Origin: Rosa chinensis
Lineage: Eukaryota > Streptophyta > Magnoliopsida > Rosales > Rosaceae
Assembly (NCBI RefSeq): GCF_002994745.2
Contig: NC_037088.1
Coordinates: forward strand, 55,464,397 to 55,528,396
DNA length: 64,000 nt
Reading direction: 5' to 3'
Part shown: positions 22,266 to 32,261 of the stretch, one piece after another
Layout of the letters: each line of letters opens with the position of its first letter
Position numbering within the stretch: position 1 is the stretch's first letter
Notes under the pieces: model-generated
Told to the model about the DNA's origin: nothing
Database searches by the model: none
What the model saw: the letters and a program-made list of their open reading frames with translations, nothing else
Made by a program: the position numbers and the translations under genes

Positions 22266-22400
22266 CTGATATACAGGTCCATGAATTTTATCAATGCAGA
22301 GCCCTGCATCATGTGGTAAAGTCAGATCACCACATGCTGAAACAGAAACGATATCTGGAATATTAACTTTTATAACTGTGTCCCCTGATCTTCCACACTA
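22266..22400 (-). other. Unassigned exon-like open stretch
   Basis: The minus strand is open as [20 protein letters not shown] continuing [14 protein letters not shown] and ending with a good donor (CAG|GTAAGG). It does not match the phosphorylase region expected upstream of the exon at 21690-21813. The family is not recognised. Confidence 0.3.
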
Positions 22401-22632
22401 TAAATAAATGAAGCATTATGTGAAGCAAAAAACATTGACTAACACACTATCCAGTCTTTCATTAGCTGCACCTGCATTGATACACCATACCAATTACATA
22501 CATTTTCAACTCCATAATGTAGAATGGAAGAATAAAATTTGAAGCATTCTGACTCACCAATGTAGCTCTTGTTGGAATTTAATTAGAATATTTCAAAATA
22601 CTTGCTATTTTTGAAACCTCCTTTGAACCGTT

Positions 22633-22749
22633 ATTCGCTCCGCTTCCTTTATTCCAGTGGTTCTTGAGGGACAAAGCAAGGTAAAATTCATCATTAATAG
22701 AAAACATGTTTGGGCTAAGAAATATGTGAAAAAGAATGCAACAGGATAA
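22633..22749 (+). pseudogene. Third RRM-like gene copy: C-terminal tail only
   Basis: The plus strand encodes IRSASFIPVVLEGQSKVKF continuing to KKYVKKNATG and a TAA stop. This parallels VRSASSIPVVLEGQNKAKF and the end of copy 2. Everything upstream of this half-domain is missing or unrecognisable. It shows the tandem family once had at least three members. Confidence 0.85.
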
Positions 22750-22809
22750 CCAAATTCACTAAAGGGAGCTGCAACTACTCGATCTTTACAAGTTCTATAA
22801 TTACTTTAA

Positions 22810-24723
22810 GGGAAAAATTCACCAACGGTGTCTAGACACTTAGGGGACTTTCAGAATGATACCTGAACTTACAAAGTTATCAATGTGATACCTGGACTCA
22901 TTTTTTCGTATCAACATCGTACCTATGACCAATTTCCGTAACGGCTCCGTGACGGAAATTGGCCGTAGGTATCACATTAATACGAAAAAATAAGTCCAGG
23001 TATCACATTGATAACTTTGTAAGTTCAGGTATCATTCTGAAAGTCCCTAAGTGTCCAGACACCGTTGGTGAATTTTTCCCAATTTTGCACGTAAGTCACT
23101 TAATGAAGACAAAATGACCGATTTACCCTCAAATTCTTTCTTTCTTTTCTTTTCTTTTTTTCTTTATTCTTCTTTCTTTCTTTCTTTCTTTCTTCTTCTT
23201 CTTCTTTTCTGGTTTCTTCTTCCCCTGATTTGAATCATCAAGATTCAAATCATCTTGCTCGTCCGATTCCCACCGCCGATCGCCGATCAAACACCGCCGC
23301 TGCGTCTCAATCCACCTTCATGCACCACAGATGTTTCTGATTCCCCCAACTTCAAATCCTATAGCAAATTGAAATTGTGGATTGAGGCTTCACCGTTCAC
23401 TCCGAGTTCATCCCCGCCACCGCCGCCAATGACTTGACCACCACCACTCTCGTTCTCTCCTCCGACCCCCTTTTATACACCATTGATCAGAAACTCAGAC
23501 CCCGCCAGCCCTGCACTCTCAAATCATAGCTCCAATCACACCCCTCCATCTTCTCCTTCTTCCCGACATGCAACACCACCTCCACACCATCCTCACCTGC
23601 AACTTCATCGGTTTAGCCGACAACTTCGGCCTCTAGCCCAACTTCGATCAGAGGCAATTTTCAGCAGACAAAGATTAACAACTTCGGCCTCAACACCATC
23701 CTCACCTGCAGAAAATTTGAGCTGTTCTTATTCACCAGCTTCGCCACTCCGCTGCTACCCACCATTGTGCCTCGCCGATTAGTAAACAAAGGACTCGGAG
23801 CCTCCACCATCGAGAAATTGAGGCTCACGTTCTGCGTGTCCTGCGCGGCCAATCGACGACCTTGCTAGGTTGGTCGTATCCAAGCCGGTCCTGCATGTCG
23901 TAGAATTGAATGGCGGTGTGGGCGACGAGCCTGATACTGCGATCCCTGGGGCCTTTGGTGGTGCAAACCTTGCTGTGGCTGTCCTTCCGGCCGGTGGCCC
24001 TTAGAATGTGGCCTTGAGCCTCCACGATTTCGCTAGCGGTGGAGGAAGAAGCAGTCCTTATCCCCAAACCCAATCGAGAAGCAGCGGAGGATGACGTTGT
24101 TGTGCGGTGGTGGAGGTTGTTGTGGTCAAGTCATTGGCGACCGCGGCGGGGATGAACTCGGAGTGTGCGGTGAAGTCTCAATGCACAATTTCAATTTGCT
24201 ATAGGATTTGAAGTTGGGTGAACCAGAAACATCTGTGGTGCATGAAGGTGGATTGAGACGCAGCGGCGGTGGGAATCGGACGAGCAAGATGATTTGAATC
24301 TTGATGATTCAAATCAGGGGAAGAAGAAACCAGAAAAGAAGAAGAAGAAGAAAGAAAGAAAGAAGAATAAAGAAAAAAAGAAAAGAAAAGAAAGAAAGAA
24401 TTTGAGGGTAAATCGGTCATTTTGTCTTCATTAAGTGACTCAAGTGCAAAATTGAGAAAATTCACCAACGGTGTCTGGACACTTAGGGACTTTCAGAATG
24501 ATAACTGAACTTACAAAGTTATCAATGTGATACCTGGACTCATTTTTTCGTATCAATGTGATACCTACGGCCAATTTCCGTCACGGAGCCGTTACGGAAA
24601 TTGGTCATAGGTACGACATTGATACGAAAAAATGAGTTCAGGTATCACATTGATAACTTTGTAAGTTCAGGTATCATTTTGAAAGTCCCTTAAGTGTCCA
24701 GACACCGTTGGTGAATTTTTCCC
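22810..24723. mobile_element. Mutator-like element with ~600-bp inverted arms and captured TCP sequence
   Basis: A 9-bp direct repeat TTACTTTAA lies at 22801-22809 and 24724-24732, the TSD length of Mutator-like elements. The termini begin GGGAAAAATTCACCAACGG and are inverted at the other end. The inverted arms run from about 22810-23440 and 24116-24723, including a CTTT-rich tract. The interior (23440-24115) includes a TCP-domain fragment on the minus strand. There is no transposase. This is the structure of a Pack-MULE or TIR-MULE. The left end contains a 270-bp self-palindrome (22810-23080), repeated at the right end (about 24450-24723). Confidence 0.85.
23825..24073 (-). pseudogene. Captured TCP transcription-factor fragment
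   Basis: The frame reads [20 protein letters not shown], then [20 protein letters not shown] and QPSKVVDW. This is the basic and helix-I/loop part of a class II (CIN-type) TCP domain, which normally reads [32 protein letters not shown]. Several consensus basic residues are altered (R to S twice), and the helix II tail after VDW is replaced (PRRTRRT). It lies inside a Mutator-like element, so it is a transduplicated and decayed piece of a host gene. Confidence 0.88.
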
Positions 24724-25140
24724 TTACTTTAAAATTGACTTCTCTACTTTCTATTGTAATAATAAGTGGATTGAGTTTCAAAGAATGGTGATGTACTCTC
24801 ATTCTTTTGATTAGGGCTGCCACTTGGTTGGTTTAGTAATTACCAAACCGACCGATATTTTAGATTTCGTAAATCGACTTTTTAGTAACTGAGACCGATA
24901 GAAATAGAAAATTACCAAAAAAAACTGGTTTGGTTTTGATAAATACTGAATATACCAATTATCTAAATATTAGTTTTATATATTATGATTTTCAATATAC
25001 ATACATTTATATTAAGAAATAAACATAAAAATTTTCATAATAGTATGAACATTACTACATTAATAGTACATGTATTTTAAGTAACCTAGTCAAAAATAGT
25101 TAAATAACTTAGTTTTATTGAAAATGGCTAAAACTTGATG

Positions 25141-25142
<2 letters not shown>

Positions 25143-25190
<48 letters not shown>
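25143..25190. repeat. (TA)n microsatellite
   Basis: An unbroken AT dinucleotide run of about 48 bp directly abuts the foldback MITE. A shorter (TA)n at 25591-25610 abuts its other end. Confidence 0.95.
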
Positions 25191-25194
<4 letters not shown>

Positions 25195-25590
25195 TCCTAT
25201 CCAGAGCGGAGCTCCGCTTTGAAATTAATGTGTGAAGTTCGAGTTTTGAGTCACTTTTCGGTCGCATATCCACATCTCGACCGTTCAATTTTTAGGTACT
25301 AGTGTATAGATCATCTCTGCAAATTTTCAGCCAAATTGATGATTGTTAAGATATCTAACTCTCTTAAACCAATGGACGGACTGAATCTGTCAACCTGAAC
25401 CGTACTAGCTTTAAGGCAATAATCAATGCCTTAACGATCATCATTTTGGCTGAAAATTTGCAAAGATGATCTATACACTAGTACCTAAAAACTGAATGGT
25501 CGAGATGTGGATAAGCGACCTAAAAGTGACCCAAAACTCGAACTTCACACGTTAATTTTCAAAGCGGAGCTCCGCTCTGGATAGGATCTG
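25191..25590. mobile_element. Foldback MITE embedded in (TA)n, complete copy
   Basis: About 400 bp. Both ends carry CAGATCCTATCCAGAGCGGA in inverted orientation, and the inversion extends inward for about 165 bp per arm (through GGTACTAGTGTATAGATCATC), leaving a loop of about 90 bp. Both flanks are (TA)n, so TA or a TA microsatellite appears to be the insertion site. A second copy lies at 30431-30722. There is no coding sequence. The design recalls TA-targeting Stowaway-type or (TA)n-associated 'Micron' elements, but the terminal sequence matches neither as I know them. Confidence 0.85.
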
Positions 25591-25659
25591 TATATATATA
25601 TATATATATAAGAAAGCTATAATTAGCAAATAAATACAAAGTTTACGACTATAAAATTG

Positions 25660-26148
25660 AAATGAGATAACTGATAAGGGTGCTACTAGCCATAGGGCAC
25701 TGCCGAACTGGGTTGATTTGAGAGGAGTATGTGTTCTTACCACTCCAAGTCGTTTCCTTTCTATTAGGAAAGACGCAATTAGGGTAGTAATATTTAGAAT
25801 GTACCCAATGCCTGTTCTCTGGAGGGGTGTTAGATGTTTTGTGAGGTTCCTCCACAAGGATAGTACAAAGCGGTCAATCACGAAGATGGAGACTGTTGTG
25901 ATAAGAAGGTTGAAGACTAGGAATGAAGCAGCAAGAATTTTAAAGTGTGCACCAAGGTGTCTGTCAGTAAGGCTGCTGAAAATGCCTATTAGAGTGCTCA
26001 AGAAGATACCAGTAGACAACAGTGGCATGAACTTGACAAGGGTTTTGAGGTCTTCCACTTTTTCACGGTGCATAGCCTCCAGGAGTTTCCATATGAGCCT
26101 TCAAATTGCTTGTCTTTTTCACTTTTTAAGGCTGCCAGGTTTAAGAAT
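25660..26148 (-). pseudogene. NPF transporter fragment A (last exon only, broken)
   Basis: Matches the last exon of the NPF genes at 28.4, 32.3 and 39.3 kb. It begins after an intact acceptor (ATGCAG|ATTCTTAAACC) with FLNLAALKSEKDKQFEGSYG, then loses frame by a one-base deletion within CTVK(E)VEDLKTL. Downstream it lacks about seven residues (the ILQALTM region) and has lost part of the GRTL and NQPGSEVP regions. It ends near APLSV, well short of the normal C-terminus. No upstream exons are visible. It is non-functional. Confidence 0.9.
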
Positions 26149-26239
26149 CTGCATGAAAACAATGGAGATCTTATGATGTGCCCGTGCATGAAATTCTTTC
26201 TAATTTAACCTATCAATAGTCTTCTTTTTAATCAAAAAA

Positions 26240-27573
26240 GGGGAAATTACTGGTCACTCCCTGTACTTTTAGGGCGTCGACAGTTCAGTCCCTGCTATCC
26301 TAATTTCGACAAGTTACTCCTCAGACTTTCAAATCTCACACAATTTGGTCCAAAATGACTATTTTGCCCCTCCCTTCCTCTTTTTGTTTTTTATTTTTCT
26401 CTCCTCTCCCCTCCTTTCTTCTAAAATTCATAATTAATTCATACGAACTCCGATATTTGCGTTCCATATATGTACGAGATCGTATCGATGAGCTCCACAA
26501 CTTTTATGAAGAAAGTTTTTCCAAATTTTGTATGTATAAAAAGTCAATTTTCACGACCGCTCCAAATAACATTCGTTTCGAAAATCCACTTTCTTCTAAA
26601 ATTCATAATTAATTCATACAAACTCTGATTTTTGCGTTCCATATATGCACAAGATTGTATCAACGAGCTCTACAACTTTCATGAAGAAAGTTATTCCAAA
26701 TTTTGTACGTATAAAAAGTCATTTTCACTACCCCCCTAAATAACGTTCGTTTCGAAAATCTCCTTTCTTCTAAAATTCATAATTAATTCATACGAACTCC
26801 AATATTTGCGTTCCATATATGTACGAGATCGTATCGAGGATCTCTACAATTTTTATTAAGAAAGTTTTTCCAAATTTTGTATGTATAAAAAGTCAATTTT
26901 CACGACCCCCCCTAAATAACGTTCATTTCAAAAATCTCCTTTCTTCTAAAATTCATAATTAATTCATACGAACTCCGATATTTGCGTTCCATATATGTAC
27001 GAGATCGTATCGATGATCTCTACAATTTTTATGAAGAAAGTTTTTCCAAATTTTGTATGTATAAAAAGTCAATTTTCACGACCCCCCCTAAATAACGTTC
27101 ATTTCGAAACTAAAATTGATACGAAACCGAATTTCTCGTACAACTACTTATGAAATAGTCTCAATATTCATAATTCAAATATTTGATATTTCTTGGGTTG
27201 AAATGTGCATAATGAGAGAGAGTGTGTGTGTGTGTTATTTTGTGGTTGGGGGGGGGGGGGGGTGTCGTGAAAATTGACTGTTTATACATACAAAATTTGA
27301 AAAAATTTCCTTCATAAAATTTGTAGAGCTCATCGATACGATCTCGTACATATATGGAACGCAAAAATCGGAGTTTGTATGAATTAATTATGAATTTTAG
27401 AAGAAAGGAGGGGAGAGGAGAGAAAAATAAAAACACAAAAAGAGGAAGGGAGGGGCAAAATAGTCATTTTGGACCAAATTGTGTGAGATTTGAAAGTCTG
27501 AGGAGTAAATTAGGATAGCAGGGACTAAACTGTCGACTCCCTAAAAGTACAGGGAGTGACCAGTAATTTCCCC
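26240..27573. mobile_element. Mutator-like MITE with internal ~175-bp tandem repeats
   Basis: A 9-bp TSD ATCAAAAAA lies at 26231-26239 and 27574-27582. The inverted ends start GGGGAAATTACTGGTCACTC and extend about 190 bp. Inside, a unit of about 175 bp beginning TTCTAAAATTCATAATTAAT recurs at 26419, 26594, 26767 and 26944, each with GTACGAGATCGTATCGA-like and AAAAAGTCAATTTTCACGAC-like words. A fifth unit occurs inverted at about 27250-27420 and so lies in the right arm. A G run lies at 27248-27262. There is no transposase; short open frames are repeat artefacts. Confidence 0.85.
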
Positions 27574-27582
27574 ATCAAAAAA

Positions 27583-28368
27583 AAAAAAAACAACCTATGA
27601 GCATCTAAAAAAAACCTATGCGGCTCCATTAGTATAAGATCAAAATCAAACACAATTAGTTTCTGTATAAGAATTTCGGAATTCAAGTTATGCAATTTAG
27701 TTATGTTTATATTGGACACAATATATAGTGGTGGTGGTGGTGGATAGAGAAGACTACTAGTGCTCAATCTTAATTGGGTTATATAATTTGGTGCAAGTAT
27801 AGTTCTTGAATTTGTGCTTGTAGTCATTGGTAGACTTTGACAGTATTCGTACGTACTCCTATTTCCTTTAACTCCGTACGTGATGAAAGAACATTTTGTA
27901 CACTTTTTTGAGACAAGCTAGTGTACTGGTGGATATGAGATACCCTCATTTACAACTATTTGAACAAAAAATTACAAGTATTTGAACCAAAATTACAACA
28001 TTGAGAACAAAAGTTACCATATTCATTTACACTATTTACATATAGTTAAACAAAAATTACAACATTGACAACGAATTTGTTCAAAAGCTTGTAAAAATAT
28101 CGTAAGACGTGTAATTACCATTATTAGAACTAAGATTACAACATTGACAACGAATTTGTTCAAAAACTTCTAAATTGTTGTAAGAGGTGTAATTACCATT
28201 ATCAGAATTAAGATTACACAAAGTAGGACTCAAATTAAAACTTTGACAACAAATTTTGTTCTCACTTTTGCAAATGTGGGTATGAGATACCCACCACTAC
28301 ACTAGAATTTCCCCACTTGTAACAATATTTCAACATTGAGATCGACATGGATACCATATATTACAATT
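27583..28368. other. 3' flank of NPF gene B, part of the duplicated unit
   Basis: The segment next to the gene (for example GGTGGTGGTGGTGGATAGAG near 27730) recurs 3' of genes C (about 31.8-32.26 kb) and D (about 38.9-39.34 kb). Between 27890 and 28310 copy B carries an extra AT-rich stretch with repeated ACAACATTGACAACGAATTT-like words, absent from the other two. No gene is seen. Confidence 0.6.
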
Positions 28369-30396
28369 TTATTTCCCTACATTTTGGTTTTGATACACAA
28401 AGAACTTAGCACAAGTTGTGAAGTAACCAAAATTCACCACCCCAATCACTACCAACATCCAAAACATATTATCCAACCTCCCTTGATTTATATCATCTGG
28501 TAACCACTTTGTGGTCTTGTCTACCAAATCAGTGACTGCAGTGCTAAGATAATACCCGATTCCAATCAACAATGAGATCATAGCAGTGGAAGTACTTCTC
28601 AATGATTTTGGAAATTCTTGATAGCACAATGAAACTTGTCCTGGGAAATGAAATGCCTCAGCGATTCCCATAACCGACAGTGGTACCACAAGCCAAAGAG
28701 CGGACATGGGCACCTCTGAACCAGGTTGGTTCGTGAGGCTATGTGCTCTTACCACTCCAAGTCGTCTTCTTTCGATTAGGGCAGAACCAATTACAGAAAT
28801 AATGTTGATGATGTGACCCATCCCTATTCGCTGGATCGGTGTTAAAGTTCGTCCAGTGATATTCTTGTACTTGAGGAGTATGAAGCGGTCAATTATAAAG
28901 ATGGAGATGGCTGTGGCCAAGAGGTTGAGCACTAGAAATGAAGCAGCAGGGATTTTGAAGTGTAGACCAAGGTGTCTATCCATGGTTAGGGCTTGGAGTA
29001 TAGTAAGGCTGCGGGAAATGCCTATTGGTGTGCTTAGGAAGATGCCCGTAGACCACAGTGGCATGATCTTAATTAGGGTTTTGAGGTCTTCCACTTCTTT
29101 CACAGTGCATAGCCTCCATGGGTTTCTATACGAGCCTTCAAATTGTTTGTCTTCTTCAATTTTCAAGGCTTCACAGTTCAGGAATCTGCATGGAAAGAAT
29201 TGTACGCTTTTGATCTGTGCCCAGAAAACGAATCTTTGCATAATTAATGCAGTTAATTAATTAGTTTATTCTTTATTCTTTATTTTTTGAATAAGATCGA
29301 TTAATTAACTAATAAATTAAAATATCATACCTGAAACTTTTAGTTGGTGGATTGTCAGTCTTCGCTCCTGCGCCATAATAGTAATCAGGCTCTGTTGAAG
29401 TTTCTGATGACATCTTCCTCTTCCGAATTGCTGCAACCAATACTCGTGCTATGCTCAAGAATGGACTCCCTTTTGGTTTTACCTGCTTATAAAATCGTTT
29501 CCCCAGTGGGGGTCCAACACCATTTGCAATGCAGCATATTCCAAACCCTAATCCCCATCCCACGTTGTCCTGAATATATATGATGGCAGTGCCGCTGAAG
29601 ACACTGGACATATACAAAGCCAAAAAATACCAATTAAAGAAAACCCCTTGATCATTCGGATTGTTGAATTGGTCTGCTCCCATGGTTGCAATTGTGAAGC
29701 GGGTGCCTCCAAGTCCTAGTGAAGCTAGTGATAATGCTGCATATAGGACTAAGTAGTGAAACTTTGATGGAGCTTCACATGCGATGAGAGTGCTAATTGA
29801 ACACGATGAAGGCCTCAAGGAAGGGATAGTTGCTATTAGGGTTAACATGATCACACCCTGACGATAAAGGTTTAAAGATACAACGATTAAAGTGAGTTCT
29901 TGTTGTACTTATAATGATGTTTCTAAAACATTAACATGTTATCATTAAAATAGTGATTATGTTGAATTCGTTTTTTGATATCAAATTTATTAGAGGCCGG
30001 AGGCCGCCACCTATACCCTGTCATACATGACATGATCTTATATATAGAAACTTTCTCATTATATGCACATCAATTACCAGTCTCATGACGCTAATAATAT
30101 GTCGATCAGATAGTGAGTTGAAATAGTTACCAGTAAAGAAATGAAAGAAAAAACAGTGACGACCAAGAAGGAGGTGAAGAAGGAATCGGCGATGAAGGCT
30201 CCTGCAATTGGAAAGAGATTGTTGGTACCAAGGATGATGTTACTGATCTGTGTGGCAGTAATGGTCTTCACACGAAATTTTGAAATCAGAAACACTATCA
30301 TATTCGATCCCCATCCGCCAGCAGCTAGAGAGAGACCAAACACAGTTGCTGCTTCAAGAAAGCGTGATCAATATTATTAGAAGTGAAAATGGGAGG

Positions 30397-30430
<34 letters not shown>

Positions 30431-30721
30431 CAGATCCTATCCAGAGCGGAGCTCCGCTTTGAAATTAACGTGTGAAGTTCAAGTTTTTGGTCACTTTTCG
30501 GTCGCATATCCACATCTCGACCGTTCAGTATTTAGGTACTAGTGTATAGATCATCTCTGCAAATTTTCAGCCAAAATGATGATCGTTAAGGCACTGATAA
30601 CTTCCTTAAAGCTAGTACGGTTCAGGTTGACAGATTCAGTCCGTCCATTGGTTTAAGCGAGTTAGATACCTTAACAATCATCAATTTGGCTGAAAATTTG
30701 CAGAGATGATCTATACACTAG

Positions 30722-30767
<46 letters not shown>

Positions 30768-30915
30768 AGAAAAAAGAAGTAGAAAGAAAATTAAGTTGAG
30801 CAAGAATTTAAGAGGGAATTAATTAACCAATAACAAAAGGGAAGGTTGTCCAGCCTCCTCGGTTAGGGTCCTCAGTATTCTCATCACAACCTCTTTGAAT
30901 CTCAGAGGCTTCCAT
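28369..30915 (-). CDS. NRT1/PTR family (NPF2-like) transporter, copy B
   Basis: Major-facilitator (POT/NPF) membrane transporter. Minus-strand exons: 30828-30915, 30131-30348, 29331-29857 and 28369-29185. The frame is open through all junctions, giving 549 aa, close to the family norm of 550-600. The first exon encodes MEASEIQRGCDENTEDPNRG and then GGWTTFPFV. Exon 3 has the NPF-typical LGLGGTRFTIATMGADQFNN. Exon 4 carries helices 7-12 with EAFHFPGQVSLCYQEFPKSL. Compared with D, B lacks three residues (GVGPPLGKRF versus GVGLGVFLLGKRF) in the loop after a helix. Intron 1 contains a (TA)n-flanked foldback MITE. By similarity it falls in the nitrate-excretion-transporter-like NPF2 group; substrate and direction are inferred only. 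Confidence 0.9.
30397..30766. mobile_element. Truncated foldback MITE in (TA)n, inside NPF-B intron 1
   Basis: The element proper is at 30431-30722. The left arm is the same as that of the MITE at 25191-25590 (starts CAGATCCTATCCAGAGCGGA). The central loop is in the opposite orientation relative to that copy. The right arm breaks off at CTATACACTAG directly into (TA)n, so about 110-130 bp of the arm are missing. The flanks are (TA)n at about 30397-30430 and 30723-30748, then (GT)n to 30766. It sits in the first intron of an otherwise intact transporter gene. Confidence 0.85.
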
Positions 30916-32261
30916 TAATTCTCTCTCAATCTCTCTAGCTTTCCCTCTTTCTCCTCTCTATTCTCTCATGAAAGTTACGTAAATATGTATACGCAAAGCC
31001 ATGTTAATGCTAAACTATATATAGAAGCGTCCATTGATGACTGTGGGACTGAGAGATCTGTTATATTGGTCCACCCACTTATTTAATTCCAAACAATCTA
31101 ATCTACTAGCTTTTAATTTCCGAAATAAGGAAATGTATATAGCAAGCAAAGCTAGCTAGCACATATTCGAAATGCCCCCAATTAGAAACTGACTGTAAGG
31201 GTTGCAATTTTACGAGGACGATTCCACTTAAATTAAGATATTTAGTTATTCCCACTAGCTATCTGCAGGGTTGGTCGTATCTATGAAGACCCTATAGGCC
31301 TGTACACATGGTTAGCGGGAAAATATGGTACAATGGCTGATCACCTTTGTCTAACTCTTGTCTCTATATAAACCCAAAATCCACAGCTGTGTGGTGACTC
31401 ACTAACTGATTATTAAGCATAAGAGGCCCAATGCAATATGTCTCATCATTGATCGACTAGTTTGCCTTGAGTTTTTTAGTCCATTAGATAATGTAAAAAG
31501 GAATCAAAGGCAACGAAAAGCGAAACTAGTACCGTACTCGTAGTTGGAAGATGAATGTGGGCTATTGAATGTGCGACCTTAAGGAATCAAATAGTACGTA
31601 AAGCAAGAAAAGAAAGGAACCACTATTTTGGAGCACTTCGGTATGTCGCCTAGCTCCAATGTCTCAATCGGGTTCTACTAGGGTTAAAATGAATTCCAAA
31701 ATTCTAATTTGGTCATGTGTTACCAATTTTGTATTCCTGGACATTGAATTAGGACTTAGTCGCATGTCAATTGCTTTTTCTGTTTCTACCCTTTGTTAAA
31801 TGGCTTGCAACACTTGATTAAAGGCTCTGTAAATGCGACTGATGTTCTATTTCAACGTTTGTTTAACAGAATCAAACTAAACCCCGAGGCGCAAATTTAT
31901 GCTAGGAGGCCGATTCTACTAAATGATAAGTACTACAATCCACTTTCATCGATCCATTATTGCTTGCAGCTTCGATTTTCGAATGTCCTATGAAAACCAT
32001 CGGACCGTACGCCATGTTTGGAAATGTTGTTAACAGGATAGTGATGGAGGTGGTGGATACAGAGCTACTACTGGTACCCAATCTTAATTGAGTCATATAG
32101 TTTGGTTAAAGAGTGCTTCTTGAGTTTGTGTTTGTAATCATAAGTAGACTTTGACAGTATTCGTACTCTCATTTCATTTAATTCCGTGATGAAATAAGGT
32201 TTTGTGTCCTTTAACAATATTGCAACTTTGAGACCGACATTGATACCATATCATTACAATT
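30916..32261. promoter_or_regulatory. Upstream region of NPF-B and 3' flank of NPF-C
   Basis: The part next to 30915 is the 5' UTR/promoter side of gene B (CT-rich leader, with TATATATA-like tracts near 31015). The part from about 31620 to 32261 matches 38500-39339, which is the 3' flank of gene D, so it belongs to the duplicated unit. No separate gene is supported. Confidence 0.5.

Noticed and set aside
23661..23852. Additional minus-strand frame next to the TCP fragment taken as an independent gene
   Set aside because: It lies in the interior of the same Mutator-like element, starts without promoter context, and most likely continues the captured TCP gene sequence in decayed form.
25718..26176. 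Long plus-strand open frames opposite the NPF last exon (also at 28856-29260, 32599-33174, 39827-40231)
   Set aside because: They recur at the same place in every NPF copy because the sense exon is conserved; the antisense translations have no family features and no splice-supported partner.
26419..27110. CRISPR-like array of regularly spaced repeats
   Set aside because: The units are about 175 bp and contiguous without spacers, lie in a plant transposon, and CRISPR arrays are not expected in nuclear plant DNA.
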